A stretch of 64,000 nucleotides of DNA, taken from contig NZ_CP024201.1 of NCBI RefSeq assembly GCF_002749615.1, positions 2,728,001 through 2,792,000 of the forward strand, read 5' to 3'. Positions within the stretch are counted from its first letter, which is position 1. Each line of letters begins with the position of its first letter. Below, piece by piece: positions 7,341-14,766 of the stretch. The DNA is from Caulobacter mirabilis. Its GTDB lineage: Bacteria; Pseudomonadota; Alphaproteobacteria; Caulobacterales; Caulobacteraceae. The notes below the pieces were generated by a model. It saw only the letters and a list, made by a program, of their open reading frames with translations. It searched no databases and was not told where the DNA came from. Both the position numbers and the translations under genes were made by a program.

Positions 7341-9715
7341 GCGGCGGGAAGACTCACCGAGAAGGTCGCCCCCTCGCCGAGCCTGCTTCGGCAGCTCACG
7401 GCGCCGCCGTGCCGTTTGACCACCGCCTGGACGAAGGCCAACCCCAGGCCGACGCCGTCGATCCCCCGCGTCTCGGCCGAACGCCAGAACCGTTCGAACA
7501 GGTGCGCCAGCTGCTCTTCGCTCATGCCGGGGCCGTCATCGGCGACCTCGCAGACGATCTCGCGCCCGCCGTCTCCGTCGCGGGCGAACACCCGGCAGTC
7601 CACGCGACCGGCCTCGCGACCGTACTTCACGGCGTTGCCGATCAGGTTGATGAGCACGCGGGTGAGCAGGGACCGATCAGCCATGACCAGATGTTCGCTG
7701 TCGCCCACGTCGGTGGACACGGTGATCTTCCGGGCCTGCGACTGCGGCCACAGGTCGTCGACCGCCTCGATCAGCAGGTCGCCGAGGTCGACTTCCTCCA
7801 AGACGTACTGGCGCGTCTCGGCGCGCGCGAGGTGTACGAAACTGTCCGCCAGGGCCAGGGTGCGCCGGGCATATCCGGCGATCCGGGCCGCAACCGGCGG
7901 CTTCACCTCCGCCTTCCCGGCGTTCTCCAGAACGGCCAGGATCGAGACCTGCGGCGAGCGCATGTCATGCGTCAGAAGCTGAAGGATGTGCTCGCGCTGT
8001 CGCCCGGCCGCTTTCAAGGCGGTGATGTCGGTGAAGCGCACGATCCATCCCGCCGGCCGGCCGTCGACATCCGTCAGCGCCGTGCGCCGCACGTTGAACG
8101 TCTCGCCGCGAGGGGTCTCCATCTCGATATCAGCTGCGCCGGAAGCTTGGTTCGCCTCATCGCCATCCGCTTCGGCGTCGGGCTCCACGACGCTCATCGT
8201 CGCGGTCAGGTCCGCCACCTGCGCGCCGACGGCCGGCCGGCCGCTCAACCCCTCGAACAGTTGCTCGGCTTCGCGATTGGCGATGATCACCCGCTCGTCC
8301 AGACCGGTGACCAGGGTCGCATCGGGCAGCCCCTGAAGCGCATCCGTCACGAAGCGGCGCAGGTCGCGGGCCCGGGCGATCGCCCGGCTCAGCAGGTCCA
8401 GCTGCCGGCCGATCACATCGCTCGGCGGAGCCGCGCCGCCGCGCGAAAGCGCCGACAGCACGTCCGGCTCCTCGGCGAACTGCCGAAGCTCCTCGACCAT
8501 ATAGGCGCTGCTGGCCTCGAGCCGACGCCAGCTCCAGAGCGGATAGACCAGCAGAAGGCCGGCCAGGGCGGTCACCGGGCCGATCCAGACCTCGGCCAGC
8601 AGGAACAGCATCATCGACAACCCGACGACGCCGATCATCAGGCCCAGGCCCAGAGCCATGTTGGCGCGGGGCCGCAACCATAGAAACCCCGCCAGCAACA
8701 GCCACAACGGAACGACCGCGAAGACAATCCGCCCCCAGGCCTCGGCGGGCGTGATCGTCGAGTCCGTCAGCAAGGCGTCGAGCAGGTTCGCCTGCAGCTC
8801 GACGCCGGGCATCACCCGCGTCCCGCCCGACAGCGGCGTGGCGTGCCTGTCGCCAAGCCCGTCGGCGGTCGCGCCGACCAGGACGAGCTTGCCGCGAAGG
8901 AACTCGGACGGAACCTCGCCGCGGAACAGATCGACGAATGAGATGCTGCGGAAATGTCCGGGCGGCCCAGCGAAGGAGATGAGCACCGGCCGCTCGCGCG
9001 TCAGGGCGCCGACCACGGGAGCCGACGCGCCGGCGTCAGCGCGTTCATAGGCCGGCGAAGGACGCCCCCGTTCGGCGCGATAGAGCAATTCAGTCAGATG
9101 CGGCCAAACGCGGCGGCCATCGCTCTCCGACAGGAAGGCCCGCCTCACCACGCCGTCCGGATCGAACTCGACGTTCACCTGCCCAATACCCGCCGCCGCC
9201 GCCCGCAGAGGCTCGACGGGCGGCAAGGGATCAAACGCCGCGCCATCCTGCCCCGGAACGTCGAAGGTCATCGGCAGATAGACCGGCGTCGTCTTCATCG
9301 CATCGGCCAGCCGGATATCCTGAGCCGGGTCACGGTCCGGATCGACGAACAGCACGTCGTAGCCCACGGCCTTGGGGCGGGCTTCGGCGAGCCGCCGGAG
9401 CCCGGCGTCGTGGTGCGAACGCGGCCAGGGCCAGCGTCCCAACGCGGCGATGCTGCGGTTGTCGATCGTGACGATGACGATCTCTTCGGACGGCGCACGG
9501 ACCGAGAGCTTCGCCAGGGTGTCGAAAATGACGTTGTCGGCCCGCTGGGTCAGCTGCCCGGCCGCCAGCAGGGCGACCGCCAGGGTGGCGATGACAGCCA
9601 CGGTCAGCCATTCGATCAGCACGCGGGGACGTGGAAAGCCCGAAGCTCGTCGCCGCGTGTCGATGCTCCAGCCCTCCGTCAGCCGCCGGTCTCGAACTTC
9701 TGGGCGGGCGCCCAT
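7337..9715 (-). CDS. CHASE2-PAS hybrid sensor histidine kinase
   Basis: Membrane sensor kinase. The N-terminal transmembrane helix (IEWLTVAVIATLAVALLAAGQ) precedes a CHASE2 extracytoplasmic domain (DTLAKLSVRAPSEEIVIVTI...WPWPRSHHD). Three further membrane helices follow (about residues 315-400). Then comes a PAS domain (ALQGLPDATLVTGLDERVII), a HisKA box LLTHDMRSP with His about 583, and an HATPase domain with N box NLIGNAVKYG and G boxes DDGPGM and GVGLGLAF. The start is uncertain: ATG 9715 is preceded by GTGGAGAA, while an upstream start at 9763 would overlap the LysM-FecR gene by 85 bases. It is the last gene of the operon regulator / LysM-FecR / kinase and probably phosphorylates the regulator encoded at 10989-11696. 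Confidence 0.9.
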   Translation of the reverse strand: MGARPEVRDRRLTEGWSIDTRRRASGFPRPRVLIEWLTVAVIATLAVALLAAGQLTQRADNVIFDTLAKLSVRAPSEEIVIVTIDNRSIAALGRWPWPRSHHDAGLRRLAEARPKAVGYDVLFVDPDRDPAQDIRLADAMKTTPVYLPMTFDVPGQDGAAFDPLPPVEPLRAAAAGIGQVNVEFDPDGVVRRAFLSESDGRRVWPHLTELLYRAERGRPSPAYERADAGASAPVVGALTRERPVLISFAGPPGHFRSISFVDLFRGEVPSEFLRGKLVLVGATADGLGDRHATPLSGGTRVMPGVELQANLLDALLTDSTITPAEAWGRIVFAVVPLWLLLAGFLWLRPRANMALGLGLMIGVVGLSMMLFLLAEVWIGPVTALAGLLLVYPLWSWRRLEASSAYMVEELRQFAEEPDVLSALSRGGAAPPSDVIGRQLDLLSRAIARARDLRRFVTDALQGLPDATLVTGLDERVIIANREAEQLFEGLSGRPAVGAQVADLTATMSVVEPDAEADGDEANQASGAADIEMETPRGETFNVRRTALTDVDGRPAGWIVRFTDITALKAAGRQREHILQLLTHDMRSPQVSILAVLENAGKAEVKPPVAARIAGYARRTLALADSFVHLARAETRQYVLEEVDLGDLLIEAVDDLWPQSQARKITVSTDVGDSEHLVMADRSLLTRVLINLIGNAVKYGREAGRVDCRVFARDGDGGREIVCEVADDGPGMSEEQLAHLFERFWRSAETRGIDGVGLGLAFVQAVVKRHGGAVSCRSRLGEGATFSVSLPAA

Positions 9716-10992
9716 TTCTCCACGAAACGCCCGCGGGCGAAGGTCCGTGACATCACGCGCCAACTATAGGCTCCGGCCGGCAGATCGGTCACGGTGATCT
9801 GCGGCTCCGTCAAGCCGATCTCGTCGATGACGGGAACCGGATCGCCCTCACGAACCAGTTGGAACCGATAGACCCGCTCCCCGGCGCCGCTGACCGTCCA
9901 GCGGAACAGGTACTGCCGCCGCCGCTTCTCGCCGCTGGCCTGAGGCGCCTGAAGGTCGAGCGTGTTCAGGGCGCGCTCGAAGGCATAGGCGGCCGGCACG
10001 CTCTCCAGCCCCCCGGCGTCGACGGTGGTGGTCCGGAGGAAGTAGTCCCCGTCCGGCAGAGCGTTGAAGGCGACCAGCGGCGCATTCGACTGCGTCTCGG
10101 CGACCACGTCCAGGAAACCGGCGTCGGCGGCGATCTCGGCGCGGTAGGCGACGGCGTCGGCCGCGGGCGTGATCGGGAAGGCCACGACCGGGTCATCCTG
10201 GCTCCGCCCGGGGGCGGCCAGACGCGGCGGCGGCGGCAACGGACGAGCGGTCAGGCGGCCGTCGGCGGCCGCCGTCGCGCCCTGCGCCGCCGCGATTACG
10301 GTCGGCTCGGACGCCTCCGTATCCATGGTCACCGAGCCTTCCACGACCTCGGTGCTCGCACGGCGTTCGTCCGGCTGGTACCAGACGCGGAACTCCGTGC
10401 CCCGGACCGCCGACACCGACATCGGCGTGCGAACGATGTAGCGGTCCTGCGGAGAGGTCAGAGGCATGACCTTCGATCGGCTGCGGCCGGCCTGGACGCT
10501 CAATTCGCGATCCACCGCGCCCGTCAGCAACGTCCGGCGCAGACGGTCGAGCCGGATCCGACTCTGCGACGGCAACGTCACCCGGGAACCGTCCTCGAGA
10601 TCCAGCCGTGCGAACGCGTCCGCTCCGGTCGAGATGACCGCTCCCTCGGGAAGCAGCATGGCCTTCGTCGGCGCGATCGTCCGACCGCCGGCCTCGATGC
10701 GGACATCGCCCCGGAACGCGCCCAGCCGGGCCTCGGTCGGCTCCGTGCGCAGCAGGCGGATCGGCACCGTCAGCCGCGCGCCGACCGGCAGGCGGCGAGG
10801 ATCGGCGACCTTGTTTCGACGCTGGACGACGCCGTAGTCCCCGACCCTGACGAAATAGCGCTGGGCGAGGTCGTAGAGCGTATCGCCCTTGCGCACCTCA
10901 TAGACCGTCACGGCCTCCGCGCCGGCGGCGGCGCCGCACCACGCCACGGCGAGTCCGGCGCTCGCCGCCGCGATGAGGAGCTCCCGTCTCAT
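9679..10992 (-). CDS. Secreted LysM-FecR domain protein
   Basis: 437 aa. Signal peptide at residues 1-25 (ending AAAGAEA), then a LysM peptidoglycan-binding domain (YEVRKGDTLYDLAQRYFV, with NKVADPRRLPVGARL). Next is a FecR domain (GDVRIEAGGRTIAPTKAMLL ... GAVISTGADAFARLDLEDGS ... IVRTPMSVSAVRGTEFRVWY). The C-terminal half (about 260-437) has fibronectin-like segments such as YRAEIAADAGF and YSWRV. FecR domains are known as periplasmic modules that pair with CHASE2 sensors. The protein is probably anchored to the wall through LysM and could present a signal to the CHASE2 domain of the next gene. It overlaps the response regulator by 4 bases (ATGA, 10989-10992), so translation is coupled. Confidence 0.88.
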   Translation of the reverse strand: MRRELLIAAASAGLAVAWCGAAAGAEAVTVYEVRKGDTLYDLAQRYFVRVGDYGVVQRRNKVADPRRLPVGARLTVPIRLLRTEPTEARLGAFRGDVRIEAGGRTIAPTKAMLLPEGAVISTGADAFARLDLEDGSRVTLPSQSRIRLDRLRRTLLTGAVDRELSVQAGRSRSKVMPLTSPQDRYIVRTPMSVSAVRGTEFRVWYQPDERRASTEVVEGSVTMDTEASEPTVIAAAQGATAAADGRLTARPLPPPPRLAAPGRSQDDPVVAFPITPAADAVAYRAEIAADAGFLDVVAETQSNAPLVAFNALPDGDYFLRTTTVDAGGLESVPAAYAFERALNTLDLQAPQASGEKRRRQYLFRWTVSGAGERVYRFQLVREGDPVPVIDEIGLTEPQITVTDLPAGAYSWRVMSRTFARGRFVEKWAPAQKFETGG

Positions 10993-11696
10993 CCCTCGAT
11001 CGTCGCCTTTTCTTCCAGCCGCTCCAGGCGATAGCCGTAGCTGTAGACCGGCGCCAGGCGGAAACCGTTCTCCGGGCGCAGGTTGAGCTTGGTCCGGATA
11101 CGCGAGATGTGCATGTCCAGCGTCCGCGTCGGCAGGTCGGGGTTGCGCCCCCAGACCGCCTCGAGAATATGTGCTCGCGACAGGGCCCTGTGGGTGTTCC
11201 GGAACAGCAGCAGCGCCAGGCCGAATTCCTTGGCCGTCAGCGCCACCGGCTCGCCGCGCACCGTGACCGTATCGGCCGGAAGGTTGAAGGCGTAGTCGCC
11301 GAACGTCTCGATCCCGCCGCCGCCGCTCTCAGGATAGGCGCGGCGGAGCAAGGCGTTCACGCGGGCGAGCAGAACCGTCGGCTGGACCGGCTTGATGACG
11401 TAGTCGTCCGCGCCGGCGTTGAGCCCCTTGACCACGTCCCCCTCGTCGGAGCGGCCGGTCAGCAGCAGGATCGGCGGCGGCGAGGCGAGATTCTCGCGCG
11501 CCCAGGCGATCGCCTCCAGTCCCGTCAGGTCCGGCAGGTTCCAGTCCAGCACCAGGAGATCGTAGGTCTCGCGTCGCAGCGCCGCGATCAGCGCCTTGCC
11601 GGCATGGAAGGTCTGACAGCTGTGCCCGGCCTCGCTGAGCAACCTCGAAACAGTTTCAGCCTGCGCTTCGTCGTCGTCCAGCGCCGCTATTCTCAT
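10989..11696 (-). CDS. OmpR/PhoB-family response regulator
   Basis: 235 aa. Receiver domain with acidic pocket D7-D9, phospho-acceptor D51 (LLVLDWNLPD), T80 and K102 (VIKP). The winged-helix effector domain (about 130-225) shows VALTAKEFGLALLLFRN and RTLDMHISRIRTKLNL. It is the first gene of a three-gene operon with a LysM-FecR protein and a CHASE2 kinase, its likely cognate. The upstream region carries the TTGTTTACA element with an inverted half-site and a GGAAC-N17-TGTT sequence resembling an ECF promoter. It may bind the TTGTTTACA sites itself (inference). Confidence 0.92.
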   Translation of the reverse strand: MRIAALDDDEAQAETVSRLLSEAGHSCQTFHAGKALIAALRRETYDLLVLDWNLPDLTGLEAIAWARENLASPPPILLLTGRSDEGDVVKGLNAGADDYVIKPVQPTVLLARVNALLRRAYPESGGGGIETFGDYAFNLPADTVTVRGEPVALTAKEFGLALLLFRNTHRALSRAHILEAVWGRNPDLPTRTLDMHISRIRTKLNLRPENGFRLAPVYSYGYRLERLEEKATIEG

Positions 11697-11719
11697 TCCT
11701 CAACCCACGGAAGCTTCTG

Positions 11720-11819
11720 AACATCCCCCCGGACGTTGACGTTCCTGGACCATAGCAGGGAACGCCGGTTCGGCGAGGCACGACGTTTGTAAACAATCGC
11801 AAATGTTGCACCAGTTTAC
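11720..11819 (-). promoter_or_regulatory. Upstream region of the response-regulator operon: TTGTTTACA element, -10-like box, ECF-like promoter
   Basis: Minus strand TTGTTTACA (11796-11788) lies 33 bases before TATGGT (11754-11749). The element is half of an inverted repeat GTAAAC (11789-11794) / GTTTAC (11814-11819). Nearer the gene, GGAAC (11745-11741) is followed after 17 bases by TGTT (11723-11720), similar in form to EcfG-type GGAAC-N16/17-GTT promoters. Whether either promoter is used cannot be told from sequence. Confidence 0.4.
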
Positions 11820-11899
11820 GCCGCCCGCCGCTTGGACTGCGTTAGCGCTTTAATCCGGGACGGCCGCTCGATCGGCCAAGTGGGCGTGAGGGTGATGTC

Positions 11900-12016
11900 T
11901 TGCTGATCTTGGTCGCGGTCGGAGCAGGCTTGGCCCTGTGGATCGGCCTGATCGTCGCCCAGGGCCTTGTGGTCCGCTGGGCGCTCTCTCGCCCCCACGG
12001 AAGCGACGGTCAATGA
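11900..12016 (+). CDS. Small single-pass membrane protein, 38 aa
   Basis: Open frame with a TTG start at 11900 preceded by GTGAGGGTGA, a good ribosome binding site about eight bases upstream. The product is almost entirely one hydrophobic helix (ILVAVGAGLALWIGLIVAQG) followed by a positive tail ending RPHGSDGQ. Its TGA overlaps the ATG of the next gene by 4 bases (12013-12016), the usual sign of translational coupling. I do not recognise a family. The non-ATG start keeps confidence moderate. Confidence 0.5.
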   Translation: MLILVAVGAGLALWIGLIVAQGLVVRWALSRPHGSDGQ

Positions 12017-12597
12017 CCGGCGAAGACTTCACCGACGACTTCGAACGCGCCGCCGCCCGCCTGCCGCAGAGCGCCCTGACGCCCTGGCTTCTGCTCATGT
12101 TCGACGCCATGACCCGCCTGCGGGCTCATGTCCTGGTGGCGATCGCCGACCCGGAGCGGTTCGGCGACTTCCTGCGCGCGGCCCGGGAGGACTATGTCGG
12201 CGCGGCGAACCAGACCTCGTCCCGGCTTCGCCGACTGGCGCTGCTGATGATCAATTTCACCGACGGCCCGCCCATCGACGCCCTGGGGGCCATCGTCTCC
12301 CCGCTGGAGACGACCACGGCCAAGGGCGTAACCGCCTGGCGCAGGCTCGTCGACGCCCTGCGCTTCCTGCACATCGCCAGCGGAGCCTTCGCGACGAGCC
12401 GCGCCTCCGCCACGGCGGACGATCTGGCGCGAGCCGATCCCATCCTCATTCGCGAAGTGCGCTCCGCCTTGCCGGCCATCGAGCGACTGTGCCTGATCCT
12501 GGCCAAGGCCCAGCCCATCGTCCCGCACCTCTGGGAAGGCGGTCTGCTCGGCCTGGCCGAGATCACGCCCGAGGAAGACCCCGAGCCTTCGGCCTAG
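12013..12597 (+). CDS. Hypothetical protein, helical, cytoplasmic
   Basis: 194 aa from ATG 12013 (MTGEDFTDDFERAAARLPQS). An upstream in-frame start at 11938 is less likely because the 12013 start overlaps the small membrane protein by 4 bases. The sequence is alpha-helical and rich in Leu, Ala and Arg, with no signal peptide, clear membrane span or catalytic motif (for example RLRRLALLMINFTDG, IRSALPAIERL-like segments). It may be a cytoplasmic partner of the 38-residue membrane peptide. It converges on tetR with both stops in one CTAG (12594-12597). Family not recognised. Confidence 0.7.
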   Translation: MTGEDFTDDFERAAARLPQSALTPWLLLMFDAMTRLRAHVLVAIADPERFGDFLRAAREDYVGAANQTSSRLRRLALLMINFTDGPPIDALGAIVSPLETTTAKGVTAWRRLVDALRFLHIASGAFATSRASATADDLARADPILIREVRSALPAIERLCLILAKAQPIVPHLWEGGLLGLAEITPEEDPEPSA

Positions 12598-13223
12598 GCG
12601 CGATAGGCGCGCAGGAAGGTGTCCACCGCGTTGGCGACCTGACGTTCAATGGTCGCCTCGTCCGGGGGCTCGATCGCGTTCCAGAGCCGCGGCTGATAGA
12701 CGCCGGAAATGGCCAGGTCCTTGAACTGCTGCGCGGCCACCAGCGGGTCGGCGCGGCGCAGGACGCCCTGGTCCATCATCTCCTCGAAGACGGCCGCCAT
12801 GCGGGTCATGATCACCCTCGGGCCCAACTGGTAGAAGCCGCGCCCGATCTCGGGAAACCGCTCGCTCTCACCCACAACCAGTCGATTGAGGGCCATGGCG
12901 TCGGGTTCGAGCAACAGCTTCAGGAAGCTGCGGGCGTAGTGCTCCAGCCGCGCGCGCAACGAGCCTTCTTCATGCTCGATGTCGAACAGCGTCTCCGCCC
13001 TGGCCGAGCACTGTCGCTGCATCACCGCCTGGAACAGTTCCTCCTTGGAGCGGAAGTAGTTGTAGAGCGTGCCCTTGGAGCCGCCCAGGCGCGCGGCGAT
13101 GGTCGACATCGAGGTGGCGGCGTAGCCCTCGGCCAGGAAACAGGCCTGCGCCACGTCGAGAATATGATCCCGGCGTACGTCGCGACGCTCGTCGCGCTTG
13201 GATTGGGGCGCAGTCTTCACCAT
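12594..13223 (-). CDS. TetR/AcrR-family transcriptional repressor
   Basis: 209 aa from ATG 13223 (MVKTAPQSKRDERRD). The upstream extension of the frame crosses the promoter and operator and is rejected. The N-terminal HTH is visible as ILDVAQACFLAEGYAATSMSTIA...GSKGTLYNYFRSKEELFQAV, the classic TetR pattern. The C-terminal part (about 90-205) is the ligand and dimer domain. It is divergent from a NodT-EmrA-EmrB efflux operon, whose repressor it very probably is. ACCGTACGGT palindromes in the shared promoter region fit a TetR operator. Confidence 0.93.
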   Translation of the reverse strand: MVKTAPQSKRDERRDVRRDHILDVAQACFLAEGYAATSMSTIAARLGGSKGTLYNYFRSKEELFQAVMQRQCSARAETLFDIEHEEGSLRARLEHYARSFLKLLLEPDAMALNRLVVGESERFPEIGRGFYQLGPRVIMTRMAAVFEEMMDQGVLRRADPLVAAQQFKDLAISGVYQPRLWNAIEPPDEATIERQVANAVDTFLRAYRA

Positions 13224-13233
13224 CTGACCATCC

Positions 13234-13291
13234 TGTACGGTTGGGCCTTGACGTCGTCCAGCCGCTATAACATATGACCGTACCGTACGGT
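13234..13291. promoter_or_regulatory. tetR/efflux divergent promoter with ACCGTACGGT operator
   Basis: ACCGTACGGT, a perfect palindrome, occupies 13282-13291 within ACCGTACCGTACGGT (13277-13291). A related half-site TGTACGGTT lies at 13235-13243 on the tetR side. A -10-like TATAAC is at 13266-13271, directly before the palindrome, so a bound repressor would cover the efflux promoter. Binding by the neighbouring TetR protein is inferred from position. Confidence 0.55.
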
Positions 13292-13332
13292 TTTCTAGCC
13301 GCACACCCCATCCAGAGTCTGCGAGAAGCCGT

Positions 13333-14742
13333 ATGGCCCGCGTCATCGCCCTCCTCTCCGCATCCGCCCTGGCGCTGTCGGCGTGCGCCGCCGTGCCCGA
13401 TCTCGGCGCCAAGCCAGACCTCAAGACCTCCGCGTCGCTGGCCAGCGCCCAGAGCCTGGCGGCGCCCGCCGCCGACTGGCCGGCCGACCGCTGGTGGACC
13501 ATCTACGGCGACGCCCAGCTGGACGCCCTGGTCGACGAAGCCCTCGCCGGATCCCCGCCCCTGGCCCAGGCCGAGGCGCGGCTGCGCGCCGCCCAGGCCC
13601 GCGCCCAGCAGAGCCGCGCGGCCCTGCTGCCCAGCGCGACGCTGAACGGCCAGGCCGCGGAGACCAAGCAGAGCTACAACAACGGCATCCCCCCGGCCTT
13701 CGTGCCGGAGGGCTACAACGACACCGGCCGCGCGACGCTGGACCTGTCGTGGGATCTAGACCTCTGGGGCCGCAACCGCGCCGCCCTCGCGGCGGCGACG
13801 TCCGAGGCCGAGGCGGCCCGCATGGACGCGGCCCAGGCCCGGCTGATGCTGACCACCGGCGTCGTCGCCGCCTATGCCGACCTGGGCCGCGCCTTCGCGG
13901 AGGCCGAGACCGCCCGACAGGCGCACGAAAACCGCGAGGCGACCCGCAAGCTCGTCGCCCAGAAGGTCGCCAACGGCGCGGCCAACGAGGGCGAGCTGCG
14001 CCAAGCCGAGGCGGGGCTGGCCACGGCCGAGCACGATCTGGCCGCCGCCAACGAGGCGATCGACCTCGGCCGCGACCAACTGGCCGCCCTGCTCGGCGCC
14101 GGACCCGATCGCGGCCTCGCCATCGTCCGCCCGGCCCGAGCCGCGCCGACGACCTTCGGCCTGCCGGCCAACCTGGCCGCCGACCTGCTCGGCCGCCGGC
14201 CCGACCTGCAGGCCGCCCGACTGCGCGCCGAAGCGGCCGGCAAGCGGATCGACGTCGCCCGCGCGGCCTTCTATCCGAACGTCAACCTGGCCGCCTTCAT
14301 CGGGGTTCAGTCCCTGGGCCTCGACATGCTGACCGAGTCCGGCTCGGACGTCGGCCAGGCCGGCCTGGCGCTGAGCCTGCCGATCTTCCAGGGCGGACGC
14401 CTGTCCGGCGCCTACCGCGGGGCCCGCGCCGACTATGACGCGGCCGTCGCCGCCTACAACGAGACCCTGATCCAGGCCCTGCGCGAGGTGTCCGACGCCG
14501 CCGCTAGCGAACGGGGCCTGACCACGCGCCTTTCCGCCGCCCGCGACGCCCAGGCCAAGGGCGAGGAAGCCTATCGCATCGCCAAGCTCCGCTACGAAGG
14601 CGGGCTGGACAACTACACGGTCGTTCTCGGCGCCGAGAACGCCCTGATCCAGCAGCGCCGAACCACCGCCAACCTGGAATCTCGCGCCCTCACCCTCGAC
14701 GCCGCCCTGGCTCGCGCCCTGGGCGGCGGCTTCCGCCTCTGA
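13333..14742 (+). CDS. NodT-family outer membrane efflux lipoprotein
   Basis: 469 aa. Lipoprotein signal MARVIALLSASALALSACAA with lipidated Cys about residue 18. The two repeated TolC-type halves are visible: WWTIYGDAQLDALVDEAL near residue 55 and paired helical regions, with the GRRPDLQAARLRAEAAG and ARAAFYPNVNLAAFIG signatures of the second half. The C-terminal RRTTANLESRALTLDAALARALGGGF is typical of NodT/OprM-family factors. It forms the outer-membrane channel of a tripartite pump with the EmrA and EmrB homologues immediately downstream, and is probably repressed by the divergent TetR. Confidence 0.93.
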   Translation: MARVIALLSASALALSACAAVPDLGAKPDLKTSASLASAQSLAAPAADWPADRWWTIYGDAQLDALVDEALAGSPPLAQAEARLRAAQARAQQSRAALLPSATLNGQAAETKQSYNNGIPPAFVPEGYNDTGRATLDLSWDLDLWGRNRAALAAATSEAEAARMDAAQARLMLTTGVVAAYADLGRAFAEAETARQAHENREATRKLVAQKVANGAANEGELRQAEAGLATAEHDLAAANEAIDLGRDQLAALLGAGPDRGLAIVRPARAAPTTFGLPANLAADLLGRRPDLQAARLRAEAAGKRIDVARAAFYPNVNLAAFIGVQSLGLDMLTESGSDVGQAGLALSLPIFQGGRLSGAYRGARADYDAAVAAYNETLIQALREVSDAAASERGLTTRLSAARDAQAKGEEAYRIAKLRYEGGLDNYTVVLGAENALIQQRRTTANLESRALTLDAALARALGGGFRL

Positions 14743-14766
14743 CCCCCTCCCCCAAGGTCATCTCCC

